Shown: positions 23,690-34,967, counted from the stretch's first letter. The stretch is DNA of 64,000 nt from Arvicola amphibius (GCF_903992535.2 NC_052057.2:33325395-33389394), one strand, 5' to 3'. Numbers and translations are program-made. The notes: generated by a model from the sequence alone, not told the origin.

Positions 23690-25167
23690 TACGGTAAGAT
23701 CATTTTTACTTTTACAATGTGCATAGGGGTCGCCCAAGCAGTAATTTTTCAAACTATGTTTTGATGTGGAAGATAAAATCCTTACCTTGATATTAAAAAT
23801 ATTATCAAGGCAGATAACACTGCTCATCTAAATTGAAAGATTATAACTATCAAATTACACAAGTATGGATCTATAATCTCCAATGTTGGTAACAATAATT
23901 TTCATTTTTATTTCCCTGTCAAACAGCTATGACTCAGATTAACTTGACAGCTTTATGAGGTACAATAATTCTGTCCAATCCGGTACAACAGGGTAGGACC
24001 CATAAGAATATTAGAGATATTATCAAAATAGCTTTATAACTACTGATACTATTTTGTTCTCATATTAAAGTATCCTTAATGTATTAAAAATTATAATCTC
24101 CAGTTATCAGTGGGATAGTCCATCCTGTTCTTAGTAGGTATTTGGCCAAGGATGTAAACTAGGCGTTTGCAGAGTTAGGACAAAGCTGGACTACAAGAGA
24201 TGGTGGAATTATGGAGTCATGTCAATCCAAGAAGCAAATTAGTCCTCACAAAAGCAAAAAATTTTCAGCTTCCTCTGAGGTTCTGTTTATTCACTGATAC
24301 AGATCTCTCTGGGTGCTGACTCTTGCTCTGGGGGTCGACTCTTGCTTTTCCCAATAAAAAGTTTTTACCTAGGAAAAGAAATAAGCATCTGAAAGAAGAA
24401 CGAAGCTGTTTGTTTTGTAAATGTGCATGGGAAACAAACAACTGTCTAGCCAAGGCTTTGCTCTGTGCTTCTCCCGGACCTTGATTGGGACTGCTTAACC
24501 GGAAGTTTGGTAGACAAGAACAGCAAGGACAGAGCAGGCAAGGCTGCTTCCCCAGGCTGAAGGGCTGCTTGAACTCTAGCCAGAGGGCAGCATGTTGGAT
24601 AGAGGTGAGGTGTCAAGTCCTTTGAAGGATACTGTTTGACTTGGGATGGGGCTGTGGGCAGAGTAAGGGGCAACCGTGGGCAGAGTAAGGAGCAACCGTG
24701 GGAAGTGGGTAGTGAGTACTGCCAGGGAGAGCTGGACTCTGAGGCAGTAGGGCTGCCCCAGTGGCCATCAGACTTCTAGTGGGAAACACAATAGAGGGTG
24801 CAGGCTGCTAAAGGTCTGGCTTGATTTCCTCTTCCCCTGACCTTATTATTTTTTAAATCCTAAGGCAGAGCAAGCAAACTCAGTTTGTGAAACAGGAAGG
24901 ACACTAAGAAGGTACCACTGAGACATCCACCCTCCCTTAAGAGGAGGCCTGGAGAAACTTGAGGTAACCTCTTTGTTTTTATTTCCCTTAGGAAATATTC
25001 CTAGAGTCTATCTTACAATATATGAGTTTTTGGACAGCCATTTAACATGCTAAAGAATAGTGTAAAATTTTTGCATAGCAATTTTTGTTGTTGTTGTCAA
25101 GAAAATTGCAGGTCTTTGGGAACTATTTTGAGTGAAATAAACAAAGTCACAAATGAATGATGATTGT
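23690..25167. other. Single-copy sequence, nothing firmly recognised
   Basis: A segment near 24290-24370 (ctgactcttgctc, repeated once, then cccaataaaaag) looks like a retroviral R/U5 remnant but is too short to call. Confidence 0.4.
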
Positions 25168-26060
25168 GCTTTCTGCTCCATTTTTGCAGTGAGTTATGAC
25201 TAAATCTTACCAAACACATGAGTTAGAAACATTCCACAGCCTTACCCTAACGCGAAGCCTAGCCCTAAACCCTGCCCTCACCCCGCATCACACAGAGAAG
25301 ATGCATACTCTCCAGAAAGCTAGGGATGTAGTTCACTTCCCATGATCACAGCTACAACAGCCTCTGAGTATCTGATTGGCTAACCCTCAGAAGGTCACTA
25401 GAGTAGTCCTACAGACCAAGAATCTGGGGTTCTCTTTTCCCCCAGGTACTCTATGTACAAGTGAAAGTCATTTAAAAGGGTCTCCATTGTTGCTCCCAGG
25501 TGCTGTAGGGCATGCTCTTGCCCTCAAGGTAACTTTGCTGATGCACCAGTGCACAGAGGATTCTCATCGAATATGCTAATCTCATTATCAACACCTTGTA
25601 GGCACCCATCCCATCTGACTTTAAAGATCCCCAGCCTTCATTCCTGGTTCAGGTTGCCTTTTTCATATCATTCTGCTCCATTTTGGCTCTGAATTCTCCC
25701 TAAGCCTTACCAAACACAAGCGCGAAGGCGCTCCACAGCCGAAAGCTACATTGTCTTGAAACTTCCTCTGCCAGGCAATTTCGCCCACGTCTTTGGGATT
25801 CATCCCCACTCCAGTTCTCTTCCTGTGGGCAGAACGCACTTGATTCCTTGCCAGAACAGAACAGGAATGGCTGCTAAGACAGCTCATCATATGAAATCTA
25901 ACTGGCCTGGCCTTCACTGTCCACATTCCTCCTGGTATTCTGATCTTCTGAACCACCAGAATGGCACATTGTTATCTGTTTATTGTTATCTAGGAATTCT
26001 CTAGCCCAAAGCCTACCAAATCCTCCTGCTAGCCAGCAACAGCAATTGTCCCACTTTTCT
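25168..26060. repeat. Unassigned region with a ~75-bp motif repeated ~500 bp apart
   Basis: 25168-25243 and 25670-25741 share ttctgctccatttt, cttaccaaacaca and ccacagcc in the same order and spacing. The block between and after them has the moderate GC content of an old LTR element. I cannot name the family. Direct copies about 500 bp apart are compatible with an old LTR element, an internal duplication or two insertions of one repeat. Confidence 0.5.
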
Positions 26061-26079
26061 GTACCAGGCTAGAAACTGC

Positions 26080-26410
26080 GTTAGCTGTCATTCTCATGGA
26101 TGAGGGCAAACACCTGGAGAAAAGCAACAAGAGAATGGAAGGGTTTACTTTGGCTCACGGCTTGAGGGGACTAACCATCCATCACAGTAGCAGAAAGTAC
26201 TATGGTATGTGGTTCGGTGGGGGCAGGAACACACAGCGGTTGTCATCACATTCCCAGTCAGGAAGGAGTTGGGGAGGGAAAGGAAGTGTCAGGATTAGGC
26301 AAATCTAGAAACTCAGGTAGGTCTCACCTCCTAAAACAGTGCTGCTGTTACCGGAAATTGGGGACATCCCACCAGAGTTACCCATGTGTTGTCAGGTTAA
26401 TCTGGGTCCC
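26080..26410 (-). mobile_element. MaLR-type LTR fragment, antisense
   Basis: 'gggtttactttggctcacgg', 'accatccatcacagtagcag', then 'gtctcacctcctaaaaca' follow the antisense order of rodent/mammalian MaLR LTRs ('gggtttattttggctcac...', 'cccacctcctaaa'). Confidence 0.55.
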
Positions 26411-27208
26411 TCTAGGTTCCCCCTAGGCAAGCTGCAAACCTGGACAGCTGCCTGGAGGAGGAAGGAGACAAGAAAACAAACAAACAAACGTGAACTGATG
26501 AGCAAAAAACTTTGAAGGCTAGGGGAGGGAGGGTTAAAGAAGCAGGGAAGCACAAAGTGTTAAGGGAAGCCTGAACAGACTCCAACAGCATCTCAAAGAC
26601 AAAGACAGAAGAAAAGCAAGAGTGAGCTCTATGGCTTTCTGAGCCAGAAGGCAGAAAGGGTGTCAGGCCCAACAGAGTCTAATGGTGGCTCTGGAGGCTC
26701 TACACCGAACTCCAGGAAGGAGATGTATATTATCTCACTGAGAAGATAATTGTTGTTGTGGTCTCTTTAGCATAGTTTAATGTGAACTCACCTTCCTGCC
26801 CTGTGGTCCTTTGGGCCAGTGACTGACAAACTGGATTAACTCATAAAGGGGAGATGAAGAACTGAATTAATTCCTAAAGGGGAATTAATTCACCCAGAGG
26901 AAGAGTCATCAGTTCCGCTTCCAAACAGTAGACAACCAGGTACCCAAACATGTGCCTGTGAGGGACAGTTCACACCCCAGCAATGACAACAGACGGCTTA
27001 GAGAGAGGTTTGCTTTTTTCTTATCTTCAACAAAGATATGAAATCTCACAAATCAGCCTTTGTTACTCGGAGTGATCTGTATATTTCTCATTATTACTCT
27101 ATCTTTCTTCTGCCAGAGACAGCAGAGATGGGGGTGAGGGAGGTCCACTTCATTTCATCACCGTAGGAGCCTGACGGAAGAGGTGTGGAGGCTCCTCACA
27201 AATGAGGC
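26411..27208. other. Single-copy sequence, nothing recognised
   Basis: A tandem near-duplication, 'taactcataaaggggagatg' and 'taattcctaaaggggaatta', lies at about 26837-26890. Otherwise nothing is recognised. Confidence 0.45.
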
Positions 27209-27355
27209 TCAGAGGAAACTTTCGTTGTTGTGCTTGTCCACAATTTGCCTCCGACGGTTTGTCAAAATTGTTGCTAAAGTGGCCTTGTCACTTTCTGGTT
27301 CCAGAGTCTTCCTTTCCCACTGAGAGCTCAGCTGGAGCTCGGAATGTTTACCTAT
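27209..27355 (-). other. Candidate last coding exon on the minus strand (unconfirmed)
   Basis: On the minus strand a pyrimidine-rich acceptor (ttctgtttcagtctctcatc, continuing to cctgtag at 27357-27356) leads directly into 48 open codons, ending TGA at 27211-27209. The frame is closed by the TAG of the acceptor itself. The peptide runs IGKHSELQLSSQWERK, then TLEPESDKATLATILTNRRR, then QIVDKHNNESFL. It is charged and balanced in composition. Four CpG sites survive in an otherwise CpG-poor area. No family is recognised and no AATAAA is seen soon after the stop. A conserved non-coding element with a chance frame is the main alternative. Confidence 0.3.
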
Positions 27356-27359
27356 CTAC

Positions 27360-27975
27360 AGGTTTAGGGATGAGAGACTGAAACAGAAAATTTAGTTGCC
27401 TCATAAACCCCCAAAGAGAAACTATTGATTTCCCTTTGTTGTGCCTTTTCTGGTTGTAAAGACAGAATGGTGGTGACCAAGTTTTTTTTTTTTTATATGT
27501 TTCAGTAGAAACTTAGAATCTACATGTAACAATCTAATGACAGAAAGTAAAACAGAATCTATTTTTAAAGTTAAAGTTGAATTCATAATTAAACAGACAA
27601 GTGAGCCTGCCTTCTGACTTTATAGTTTTCTGAAACAAGCAGTGAGCAATGATGAGCAGAGAAGCCTTTCACATACTTCACAAAGACCTGGGGCTTCTAC
27701 TCAAACCCAGCTGATTCTCGAGGCCCAGTCACAACACTGCAATACTGTATATTAATCGCCCAAAATGTAGAGGGTGAATGATCTTTACATTCCTCAAAGT
27801 AAATGCAACATGATGGCTATTTCCTGTTTTTTACATTAGCACTTTTGAAGGAAACATTATATTTTTAAAACTCCAAACATGAGTCAGACTTTTTTCAAGA
27901 TAGCAAAGTCACTGGGAGACTGGAGGGCTCATTTTAAATTTTCGCTGGATTAAATCAGACCTTCCCAGAAGAATT
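27360..27975. other. Single-copy sequence, nothing recognised
   Basis: A poly(T) run lies at 27482-27494. No other feature is seen. Confidence 0.45.
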
Positions 27976-27977
27976 TT

Positions 27978-28033
<56 letters not shown>

Positions 28034-28079
28034 TCCTTCCTTCCTTTCTTCTTTCCTTTCTTTTTCTTTCTTTCTTTTT
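27976..28079 (+). repeat. (TTTC)n / polypyrimidine tract
   Basis: About 100 bp of TTTC units with internal TTCC variants. Pure pyrimidine on this strand, so it has triplex-forming potential. Confidence 0.95.
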
Positions 28080-28627
28080 TAAATAGAAGTCAACTAATTA
28101 TGGACCTAAATTACACTAAGAAGCTTTTCAATGTAAGATAACTCAATTCATGATGGCAACTTTCTACATGTGCCATTTTCTACAGTGGGCAAATCTTAGA
28201 TCTACAGTGCAGTTTAGGGTTGTAGAGTGTGGTGTGGGGCAGGTTTACAGCGGGTATTAATTTACCAAGGTTAACCAGAGTTCTTACTCTATTCAAGGGT
28301 TAAGTGACTTATCAGAAATGATACTTAAATCTGTTACTCTCAAAATTCTTTCTCTAAAAATATATCTGAAAGAAAAAATGATCTAAACATCCCATGAATT
28401 CATCTTTTTATGATGTCAAAAATTAGAAGCAACATAAATGCTCAAAAGCAGCAAATGGCTAAGTAAATTATAGCTTATTTATACTATGATAGCTTATGAT
28501 ACCATCATCATATATTAAATACGTATGTTAGACCTTTTATAGCAAAAATGTTTAAGGCTATTTTTGAGCCCAGGAAAGAAAATAGCTCATTATAAAGTAT
28601 TTTGTATAACATTCTACTGTGATGTGT

Positions 28628-28629
<2 letters not shown>
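28080..28629. other. Single-copy sequence with a probable old L1 trace
   Basis: 28400-28560 (agaagcaacataaatgctca, then aaatggctaagtaaattata) resembles the last part of old L1 ORF2, but weakly. 'ggttaagtgacttatc' near 28300 could be a MIR remnant. Confidence 0.35.

Positions 28630-28667
<38 letters not shown>
28630..28667 (+). repeat. (GT)n microsatellite
   Basis: About 19 GT units. Confidence 0.95.
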
Positions 28668-28673
<6 letters not shown>

Positions 28674-28989
28674 ATGCGTGCACTAAAATCATTGAAAATA
28701 AAATAAGCCTTTATTTTTCTCAGTCTAACATTTGGACATCCCTTCTTTCTCTGGTTACATGGTCTGCCAAGAGGCCAAGTCTACAGTTACATTGTACCAT
28801 CTAGAAACTCCTCTACCATCATACAGATGTGATCGTCTGAAAGTTGCTTAAGTATTTAATCCAGCTTCAGTAAGAGGGCAACTTGTACAGGGCTATTAAA
28901 AGAACTTTTGAGGTAATGTGGAAAAAAAAAAAAACCTTACTGTAGGTCAAACAGAAAACATTGCTCATTTTTAAATTATTAATTTACTT

Positions 28990-29229
28990 TTTTAAAAAAA
29001 AAAATATTGATTTTATTGAGCTCTACACTTTTCTCTGCTCCCCTCCCTGGCTCTCCCCTCTCCCCTTCAACCCTCCCCTAAGGTTCCCATGCTCCCAATT
29101 TACTCAGGAGATCCTTTCTTTTTCTACTTCCCATGTAGATTAGATCTATGTAAGTCTCTCTTAGTGTCATCATTGTTGTCTAAGTACTCTGGGATTGTGA
29201 TCTGTGGGCTGGTTTTCTTTGCTTTTAAG
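28990..29229 (-). mobile_element. L1 3'UTR fragment, minus strand, 5'-truncated
   Basis: Read on the + strand as the complement: ttttattgagctctacactt, then 'ctcccctctccccttcaacc', 'ctcaggagatcctttc' and 'ctgtgggctggttttctttg'. This is the antisense 3' end of a rodent L1 subfamily. Only about 240 bp of the 3' end is present, the usual outcome of truncated retrotransposition. Confidence 0.8.
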
Positions 29230-30008
29230 TGACAAAAGCATTTGGTTAAACTGTGTCAACTTTATGGACAACAGGAAGAGGGGGAACATCTGAAACAGGG
29301 GTCTCACTGAATAGTTCATAAAGTTAAGCCTGAGAGTAACTTGGAAGAATGATGGTCCAGCATGTGTGCAGCCCTGAGTTCCTTACCCACGGTACAAAAC
29401 ATATTAACAGTTCAATAGAAATTCAATTTAACTAGACCATAGTAAGTATTGGCTTAAAGATTTCAACAGAAAGCAAATTATTTATACCATTGTTTGGTAT
29501 GCAACGTTACAGAGGGAAAATCAGAAAATAGTTCTTAAAATGGAATAAGCCTGAAAAGTTTTAAAAGTAAAATTTGGTACTCTCTTTGAAACGTTTGTGA
29601 AAGAACTTCATTCAGGATCCACATCCATTGTTTGACCTAATATGCTTCACTACCTCCAACTTCAAAATGCCAAACGGGTCGGTACGGATGTTTCCATAAC
29701 CCAAACCTTTCTCTTTAATGAAGACTCTTAGTTACTGAGAGATAAACAAAAGAGAAACAAAATAAAAATCCCAAGCCTAGGATTCCTCCTGAGTGAGACC
29801 CTCACCTCCAGGATCACCTGCCCAAGCTTGGGATTTCCTCTGAGTGTTGCCCTCACCAGATCACCTGCCCAGGTCCCAGAAGAGCTTCAGGAGATCTTTG
29901 GAGAATGTACATTATAAGAATCCCACCATCCATAAAAGCTTTCCTTCACCTGTAGTTACTACTTTTTTCCAGAAATTTGTTAGACAGAATTTATTTAGAA
30001 TAAGAACA

Positions 30009-30009
<1 letters not shown>
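29230..30009. other. Single-copy sequence, nothing recognised
   Basis: A short imperfect direct repeat (cccaagcctaggattcctcc / cccaagcttgggatttcctc, about 29770 and 29822) sits here. No gene is supported. Confidence 0.45.

Positions 30010-30042
<33 letters not shown>
30010..30042 (+). repeat. (GT)n microsatellite
   Basis: About 16 GT units. Confidence 0.95.
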
Positions 30043-30044
<2 letters not shown>

Positions 30045-30504
30045 TACTAGAATGAAATTTTACAGTAAAGAAGAGATAATGGACTCAACTTCTGAAAAAA
30101 AAATGAGAAGTTAGAATTTTAACAAAGCAGGGTGTGGCTGGGAATTCAGTAGGGTCAGGAGACAAAAAAATTATAAAGACATCAATGAAATTTTGTAGCT
30201 TATGGCATGGGGTTCCTACTGAATAAAATGGAACTGGTGGTATCTATTGGTGGTGTGATCAGATACTTGGAGCGGGCATGGGGGCAGACAGACTCTGGCT
30301 AATCTGAGTTTACATGGTCCTTGATAAAATTGAATTCTAGAGAACATGCCAAAAGTTGACACCTAGCAGGACTAAGAAGACTTAGTGTGGAGTTTGGTAA
30401 AGGAAACAGTTGATGCTGCGACATGTTTAAATGGCCAAAGATGTTATGAAGTAGAACACAGGCATAAAAGCGATCTTTTCTGTACTCACCACACAAAATT
30501 GTTA

Positions 30505-30766
30505 GAGACAGGGAGATGGCTGAGCAGGAAAAGTGCCTGATGGTCAAGTCTATCTCCTTAGCACCCATGTTCAGAACAAACAAACAAATAGACTAATTAT
30601 GGCAATAAACATCTGAAATGGCAATGAGAAGGTAGACTCAGGAGGATCCCAGTGGATTGCTGGTCAGCTAACCCAGTAAGACTAATCAGTGAGCCTCAGG
30701 CTAGCAAGCGACCCTGGTTCAAAAACGTAGTAGTAGAAGACTGGAGAAGAAATAATCCTCAAAGTT
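30505..30766 (+). mobile_element. B4-type SINE
   Basis: A tRNA-like left arm (cagggagatggctgagcagg) and a B1-like right arm (ctcaggaggatcccagtgga...cagcta...cagtgagcctcaggctagc) are followed by a long TC tail. It is moderately diverged. Confidence 0.65.
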
Positions 30767-30767
<1 letters not shown>

Positions 30768-30825
<58 letters not shown>

Positions 30826-30850
30826 CCCTCCCTCCCTCTCTCTCTCTTTC
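30768..30850 (+). repeat. (TC)n microsatellite
   Basis: About 27 uninterrupted TC units followed by CCTCCC variants. Pure pyrimidine. Confidence 0.95.
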
Positions 30851-30884
30851 TGTGACTCATCTCCCCATCTTCTTTCACTTCACT

Positions 30885-31046
30885 TTCTGTAATATATTAT
30901 ATGTAATATACACATTATGTATTTTATAATATATATTAAGAAACGAAGTAAATATATATTATATAATATACTTATGTGCTATAATATAGTATATCAAATA
31001 TATTATATTGTGCTTATAAAATGTATTATATAATATATATTAAAAT
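30885..31046. repeat. AT-rich low-complexity block
   Basis: Dense TATAATATA-type words with many short palindromes. No single clean period is visible. Confidence 0.8.
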
Positions 31047-31399
31047 GTGTATTTCACTTGCTTTCCTAATTTGGACAGAATTAAGATCATAGTAGGAACA
31101 CAATTCCAAGAAGAAACATCCCCCCCAACTCAGCTCAGAAGTTCTGGTCCTGCATATACTAAGTCTGTAAGCAAATATTTAAAAACTCTAAGACAGAATC
31201 CTTTCTCATGTAAATTTCTGTGCAATATAAACAGAATATTAAAACCCATAAAGTGGACGTGGCCAATGCTTATTTAAAACTCCTTTCACTGGAAAAATAA
31301 ATTGTCAAACACAGAAATGGAAAGAAAATTTTATATCAAAGTGACCAGCTAGTGCTGGCTCCAAATAGTCCTTTTTCTAGGCAGGCATCACAACATCCC
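31047..31399. other. Single-copy sequence, nothing recognised
   Basis: The 76-codon frame starting near 31047 has no splice or initiation support. Confidence 0.45.
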
Positions 31400-31605
31400 C
31401 CATCACCTATTTGCTGTAAGGTTTAGGGAAGTTCTCACTATGATCACACTGCTGTAATCATTCCTTCCACTGGCTTCTCTCTCTATGACCAGAAAGATCT
31501 CAGAACATTCCTCACTTTCTCACAGAACCAGCCCTTGACAACGAGCTCAGAACATACACAACACATGGTTTCCTGAATGAGTCAGTGAATGAATGAACCA
31601 CGTAG
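31400..31605 (+). mobile_element. L2-like LINE 3' end
   Basis: 'ctcactttctcacagaacca' and the terminal 'gaatgagtcagtgaatgaatgaa' resemble the 3' end of mammalian L2 ('...aataaatgtttgttgaatgaatgaa'). Ancient and diverged. Confidence 0.5.
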
Positions 31606-32040
31606 CATGCCTAACACCTCAAAACAAGGCTCATCCATCTCCCTTCCAGACCCCTCTATATTGCCTTTTTAATTTTTTTTCATTAGAAAATAAGCATTTT
31701 TTTCTGTAGTATTTCATTGACATTCTTATCCCGATACTGCATATGTTTTATGCATATATCCTCTGACTAAAGATTTATCTACACATTGATTAAACCAAGA
31801 AATCATCACTGCAGAAATTCTTGAAAATTCCAATATTGTAGATTTACCCCAGAGAGTGTTTTATCTAATATGGGATCTTCCTTTCACATTTTCCTATCTA
31901 TTAGATCATTTTCCACACCTTATTTATAAAGATAGAAAAGTCCTGAGGCAAGATAGATAAAATCTTTAATAAGTTTTTAAAATATTTACAGAATAGTTTA
32001 TGAATAACTTAAAAATAAATTTGGAGTTGTTGCAGTTATT
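31606..32040. other. Single-copy AT-rich sequence
   Basis: Nothing recognised. Confidence 0.45.
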
Positions 32041-32160
32041 ATCTGGTATTTATATGCATATATATCATATGTGTATTATATATACATGTATGCATCGATT
32101 GTATACATGTAATATATAATAGCATATAAATATCATATACATGATATAGATTTTAAAATT
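32041..32160. repeat. AT-rich low-complexity block
   Basis: Irregular TATATG/CATATA words with short palindromes such as tatacatgta. Confidence 0.8.
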
Positions 32161-32619
32161 TTGATTTTACAGGAGAGATAAAATAAATGGCAATGAAAAT
32201 AACTTGACATATAAGATCTTTTCTACCTTAAAAGGCAATGGTGAGGCCTTAACTCTTGGTCTTTATATAATTTTTGTTTTACCAAGATGCACACAGTGTT
32301 TTGGTAAATTAAGTGACTAATTACCATTCATGAGACTTATAGACGATGGCAGTGTCGGAAGTACAGTGAGGGTTCCTTATTCATAGAACTCTTCTCCGTA
32401 CTCCACGCTTCTGTATATCTTTGCCACATACCAAGTTTTATTTGAAATATGTATTTCATGTATATTACCATGAACAGCAATTCTACTTTAGGTTTTCCCC
32501 ACAGAAATTCTTGATTGTGCAAACATTAGATTCTCTGGTGCATAAACCAACATAAATATAGAGCAGTATTATTGAAAATCACAACATTATGGCATTTAAA
32601 AATTGATTTGTCTCAATTG
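32161..32619. other. Single-copy sequence, nothing recognised
   Basis: No exon, RNA or named repeat is seen. Confidence 0.45.
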
Positions 32620-33310
32620 ATAGAGAATCCAATTTAGGTTAAATAACTATGTTTATTAAATTAAGTCAAGATTTATTTGCTGTAGTATTGTAAATCACCA
32701 ACCAGTGTTAAGCTTGCAGAAGTCTAAGCAGAAAAGTTAATTAACAATAATCTTCAAATGGTCAAAACTGAGGCAAGGTCACTTCACCCTGCATATAAGT
32801 GCTAGGCTTCAAAAGGAAAAATCACTAATTAAAAAATAGGGAGTACTATTGATTTGGATGGTTTAATAATTCAAAATAGTTAAAGGCAATAAGAGCAGTT
32901 GAAAAGAAAAATATTTGCTCTTATTGTTTATTGCCAACTTTAAATATAATGGCTCGATTAATTCAGGCCTGGTTTCCCTAAGCAAATTGAAATTCAATTA
33001 TCAGACTGATAAGATAGCCAAGTCCGTAACTTACATGTCTGGTAGGAGACAGTGCCCAGTGATGTAATCAATATGGCACTCAAGATGGTATATGGTGGTG
33101 TTAATTTGCCACAGAAATATGGGAATTTCTTTGCCTTTAAAATAAAATATCTCAACTCAACCGCTGTGCTCCCAGTTGCATTTCAAATAAGAACTGTGCA
33201 GAATATACAGGGTTTTAAAAATAGCTGGCACCCTCACATGCTTCATGTGAGGACATCTGCCACGGTTAGCAGTGGGAAATCACGGCTAATAAATGCTTGT
33301 ACTTAGTAAT
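32620..33310. other. Repeat-free ATTA-rich block, candidate conserved non-coding element
   Basis: About 700 bp without any repeat signature. It carries clustered homeobox-core motifs (taattaaaaaat, gttaattaac, cgattaattc), a GATA pair (actgataagatagcc, 33005-33020) and an imperfect inverted pair, gcaataagagca / tgctcttattg. This is the texture of vertebrate developmental enhancers. Conservation is inferred, not shown. Confidence 0.35.
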
Positions 33311-33551
33311 ACTTAGTCAGCAGAAATGTAAATTGCTCTGGCAACAAACAATTGTTATATGTTGCCCAAGTTAGAAAAGCAGTTATACAAGATGCTTTTT
33401 CCATAAACCTACCCATATCCAATGCAATCATTCTCATATAAAGTTTTCCTTTAAGGTAAGGAACTAGTAATTGTAATAGCAAAGCTATTCCCTCATTTCT
33501 CAACCATGCTTCTTTATATTGAAAGAAACAGTAACGGGATTATTATTTCTT

Positions 33552-33924
33552 TCAGTTTAAAAGTTGACCCTCCCTCCCTGCTGCCAAGGAGACTTCATCA
33601 AGAAACCTCAGGCGATCCAGTATCATTGTCCGTTTTCCCTTAGAACTTCTTGTTGTAGGTTCTTGGAGCTGGTGAGCCCTTTCAGCTCTTGGTTTTGAGG
33701 AGCATCTGTAGGGATTATTACTGTTAGCCAGCTCCACCAGCTTCTGGCTTTGCTACCTCTGGAGAAATGTTAGCATATTCTCTCCATTCTTACAACCGTG
33801 TAATGTGTTCCTCACTTTTCATGGCTTCACGGGTTTCAGCAGTTTGTCTGTCATCCACTCTGATAATGCTGTCGTCCTCACTGCCTGCAGCTGCGTGGCC
33901 TGAGAATTGGAATCTGCCCAGCTT
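33552..33924 (-). other. Coding-like block on the minus strand, possibly two exons or a decayed gene copy
   Basis: On the minus strand a T-rich acceptor (cttttacacactttgcag, AG at 33926-33925) opens 131 bp (33924-33794) that is open in one frame and ends at a gtaaga donor-like site. Its peptide includes GHAAAGSEDDSIIRVDDRQT and AETREAMKSEEHITRL. A second acceptor-like site (aatccctacag, ending about 33706) leads, in matching phase, into a frame that includes RTMILDRLRFLDEVSLAAG and stops at 33552. The implied intron is about 88 bp, very short. Alternatively this is a frameshifted retrocopy, since a different frame in the second half also reads coil-like (QNQELKGLTSSKNLQQEV). No family is recognised. 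Confidence 0.3.
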
Positions 33925-33925
33925 C

Positions 33926-34009
33926 TGCAAAGTGTGTAAAAGTCGGTGTTCTGCCATGTGGGTTCCAAAGATCTAACTGAGGACATCTGACTCTCTCTCC
34001 TCAGCCCCA
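33926..34009 (-). mobile_element. B3/B2-type SINE head, minus strand
   Basis: Read on the minus strand: ttggggctgaggagagagag, then 'gttagatctttggaacccac', then 'atggcagaac'. This is the tRNA-like head of a B2/B3 SINE. It abuts the coding-like block, so the acceptor-like tract there may be SINE-derived. Confidence 0.6.
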
Positions 34010-34019
34010 AACTAGATAT

Positions 34020-34965
34020 TTTGAGTTTATTTTGCCTTAGGAGGACGCAGGGCTGAATATGAGAGCCTTGTTATCTTATTTGATGCCCACAGAGCTCATT
34101 TTCTATAGAAAATACTGCCTTTCTAAATTATAATGAAATCTGCGGCAAGATTTTAAGAGTCACTTTGTAAAATATGTTATATTAAAACTATTAAAATCTT
34201 CAACTATTTTTATCTCCGTTGAATTATCAAAGACTTACATAGAAACATTAATTCTTAAACCTTGGAAAACGACTTTCTCACTCAAGGACTTGACTGTCAC
34301 CAATAATTGCCGCCACTGAATCAAGCGTATAATGAATTAATCAAAATGCACATGAAAGGTGTTTATATTTATACCAAATCACAAGAAATTATTTTGCTAT
34401 ACATTTCACAGAAGTATATTCTGGAATGGAATAAAATTAAATATTAACAAAACAATTGATCTGAGACTCTATCTGCAATACGCAAGTGCTGCATCGTAGG
34501 TCTAGGTGCAGTAATGTCTCATAGAACTGTACCAGCATCGGGTTCTTTAAGATCTTTGAGAATCAATTTCCTCGTACATGCATAATTCTTATAAAAGCAA
34601 TCTAACCAGCCAAATTCTCTAGGTACCCTGGACATACAACAAACCATGCCACAATTCTGGGAGATGAACTGAATTAACTATTTCATGTTTCATTAGTATG
34701 ATTGCTTAAAATATTAACACCCGATGATATAAAGATATTCATTATTCCGGGACAGTATACACACTGCTCTTGATAGTCACTTGCCCATTTTATCATATAT
34801 ACTCACATATAAAATATATATGGGTCTGTGATGGTCTTCCTTCTCATCTATTCTATTCATTCCAATTGTACCAACAATCTCCTCATATTGAAGGTTTTTT
34901 TAATTTAGCTTATGACTGATGTCAGGTAATGTATAATGGGAGGAAAAAAAAGACTAGGAAAGTTT
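34020..34965. other. Single-copy AT-rich sequence
   Basis: No feature is supported. Several ATTA clusters occur at 34200-34450. Confidence 0.45.
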
Positions 34966-34967
34966 TT

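Noticed and set aside
24290..24370. Possible retroviral R/U5 remnant (repeated ctgactcttgctc and cccaataaaaag)
   Set aside because: Too short, with no LTR termini or duplication visible.
25244..25285. Telomere-like ccctaa words
   Set aside because: Only two or three degenerate, non-tandem copies (ccctaacg, ccctaaac); not an interstitial telomeric repeat.
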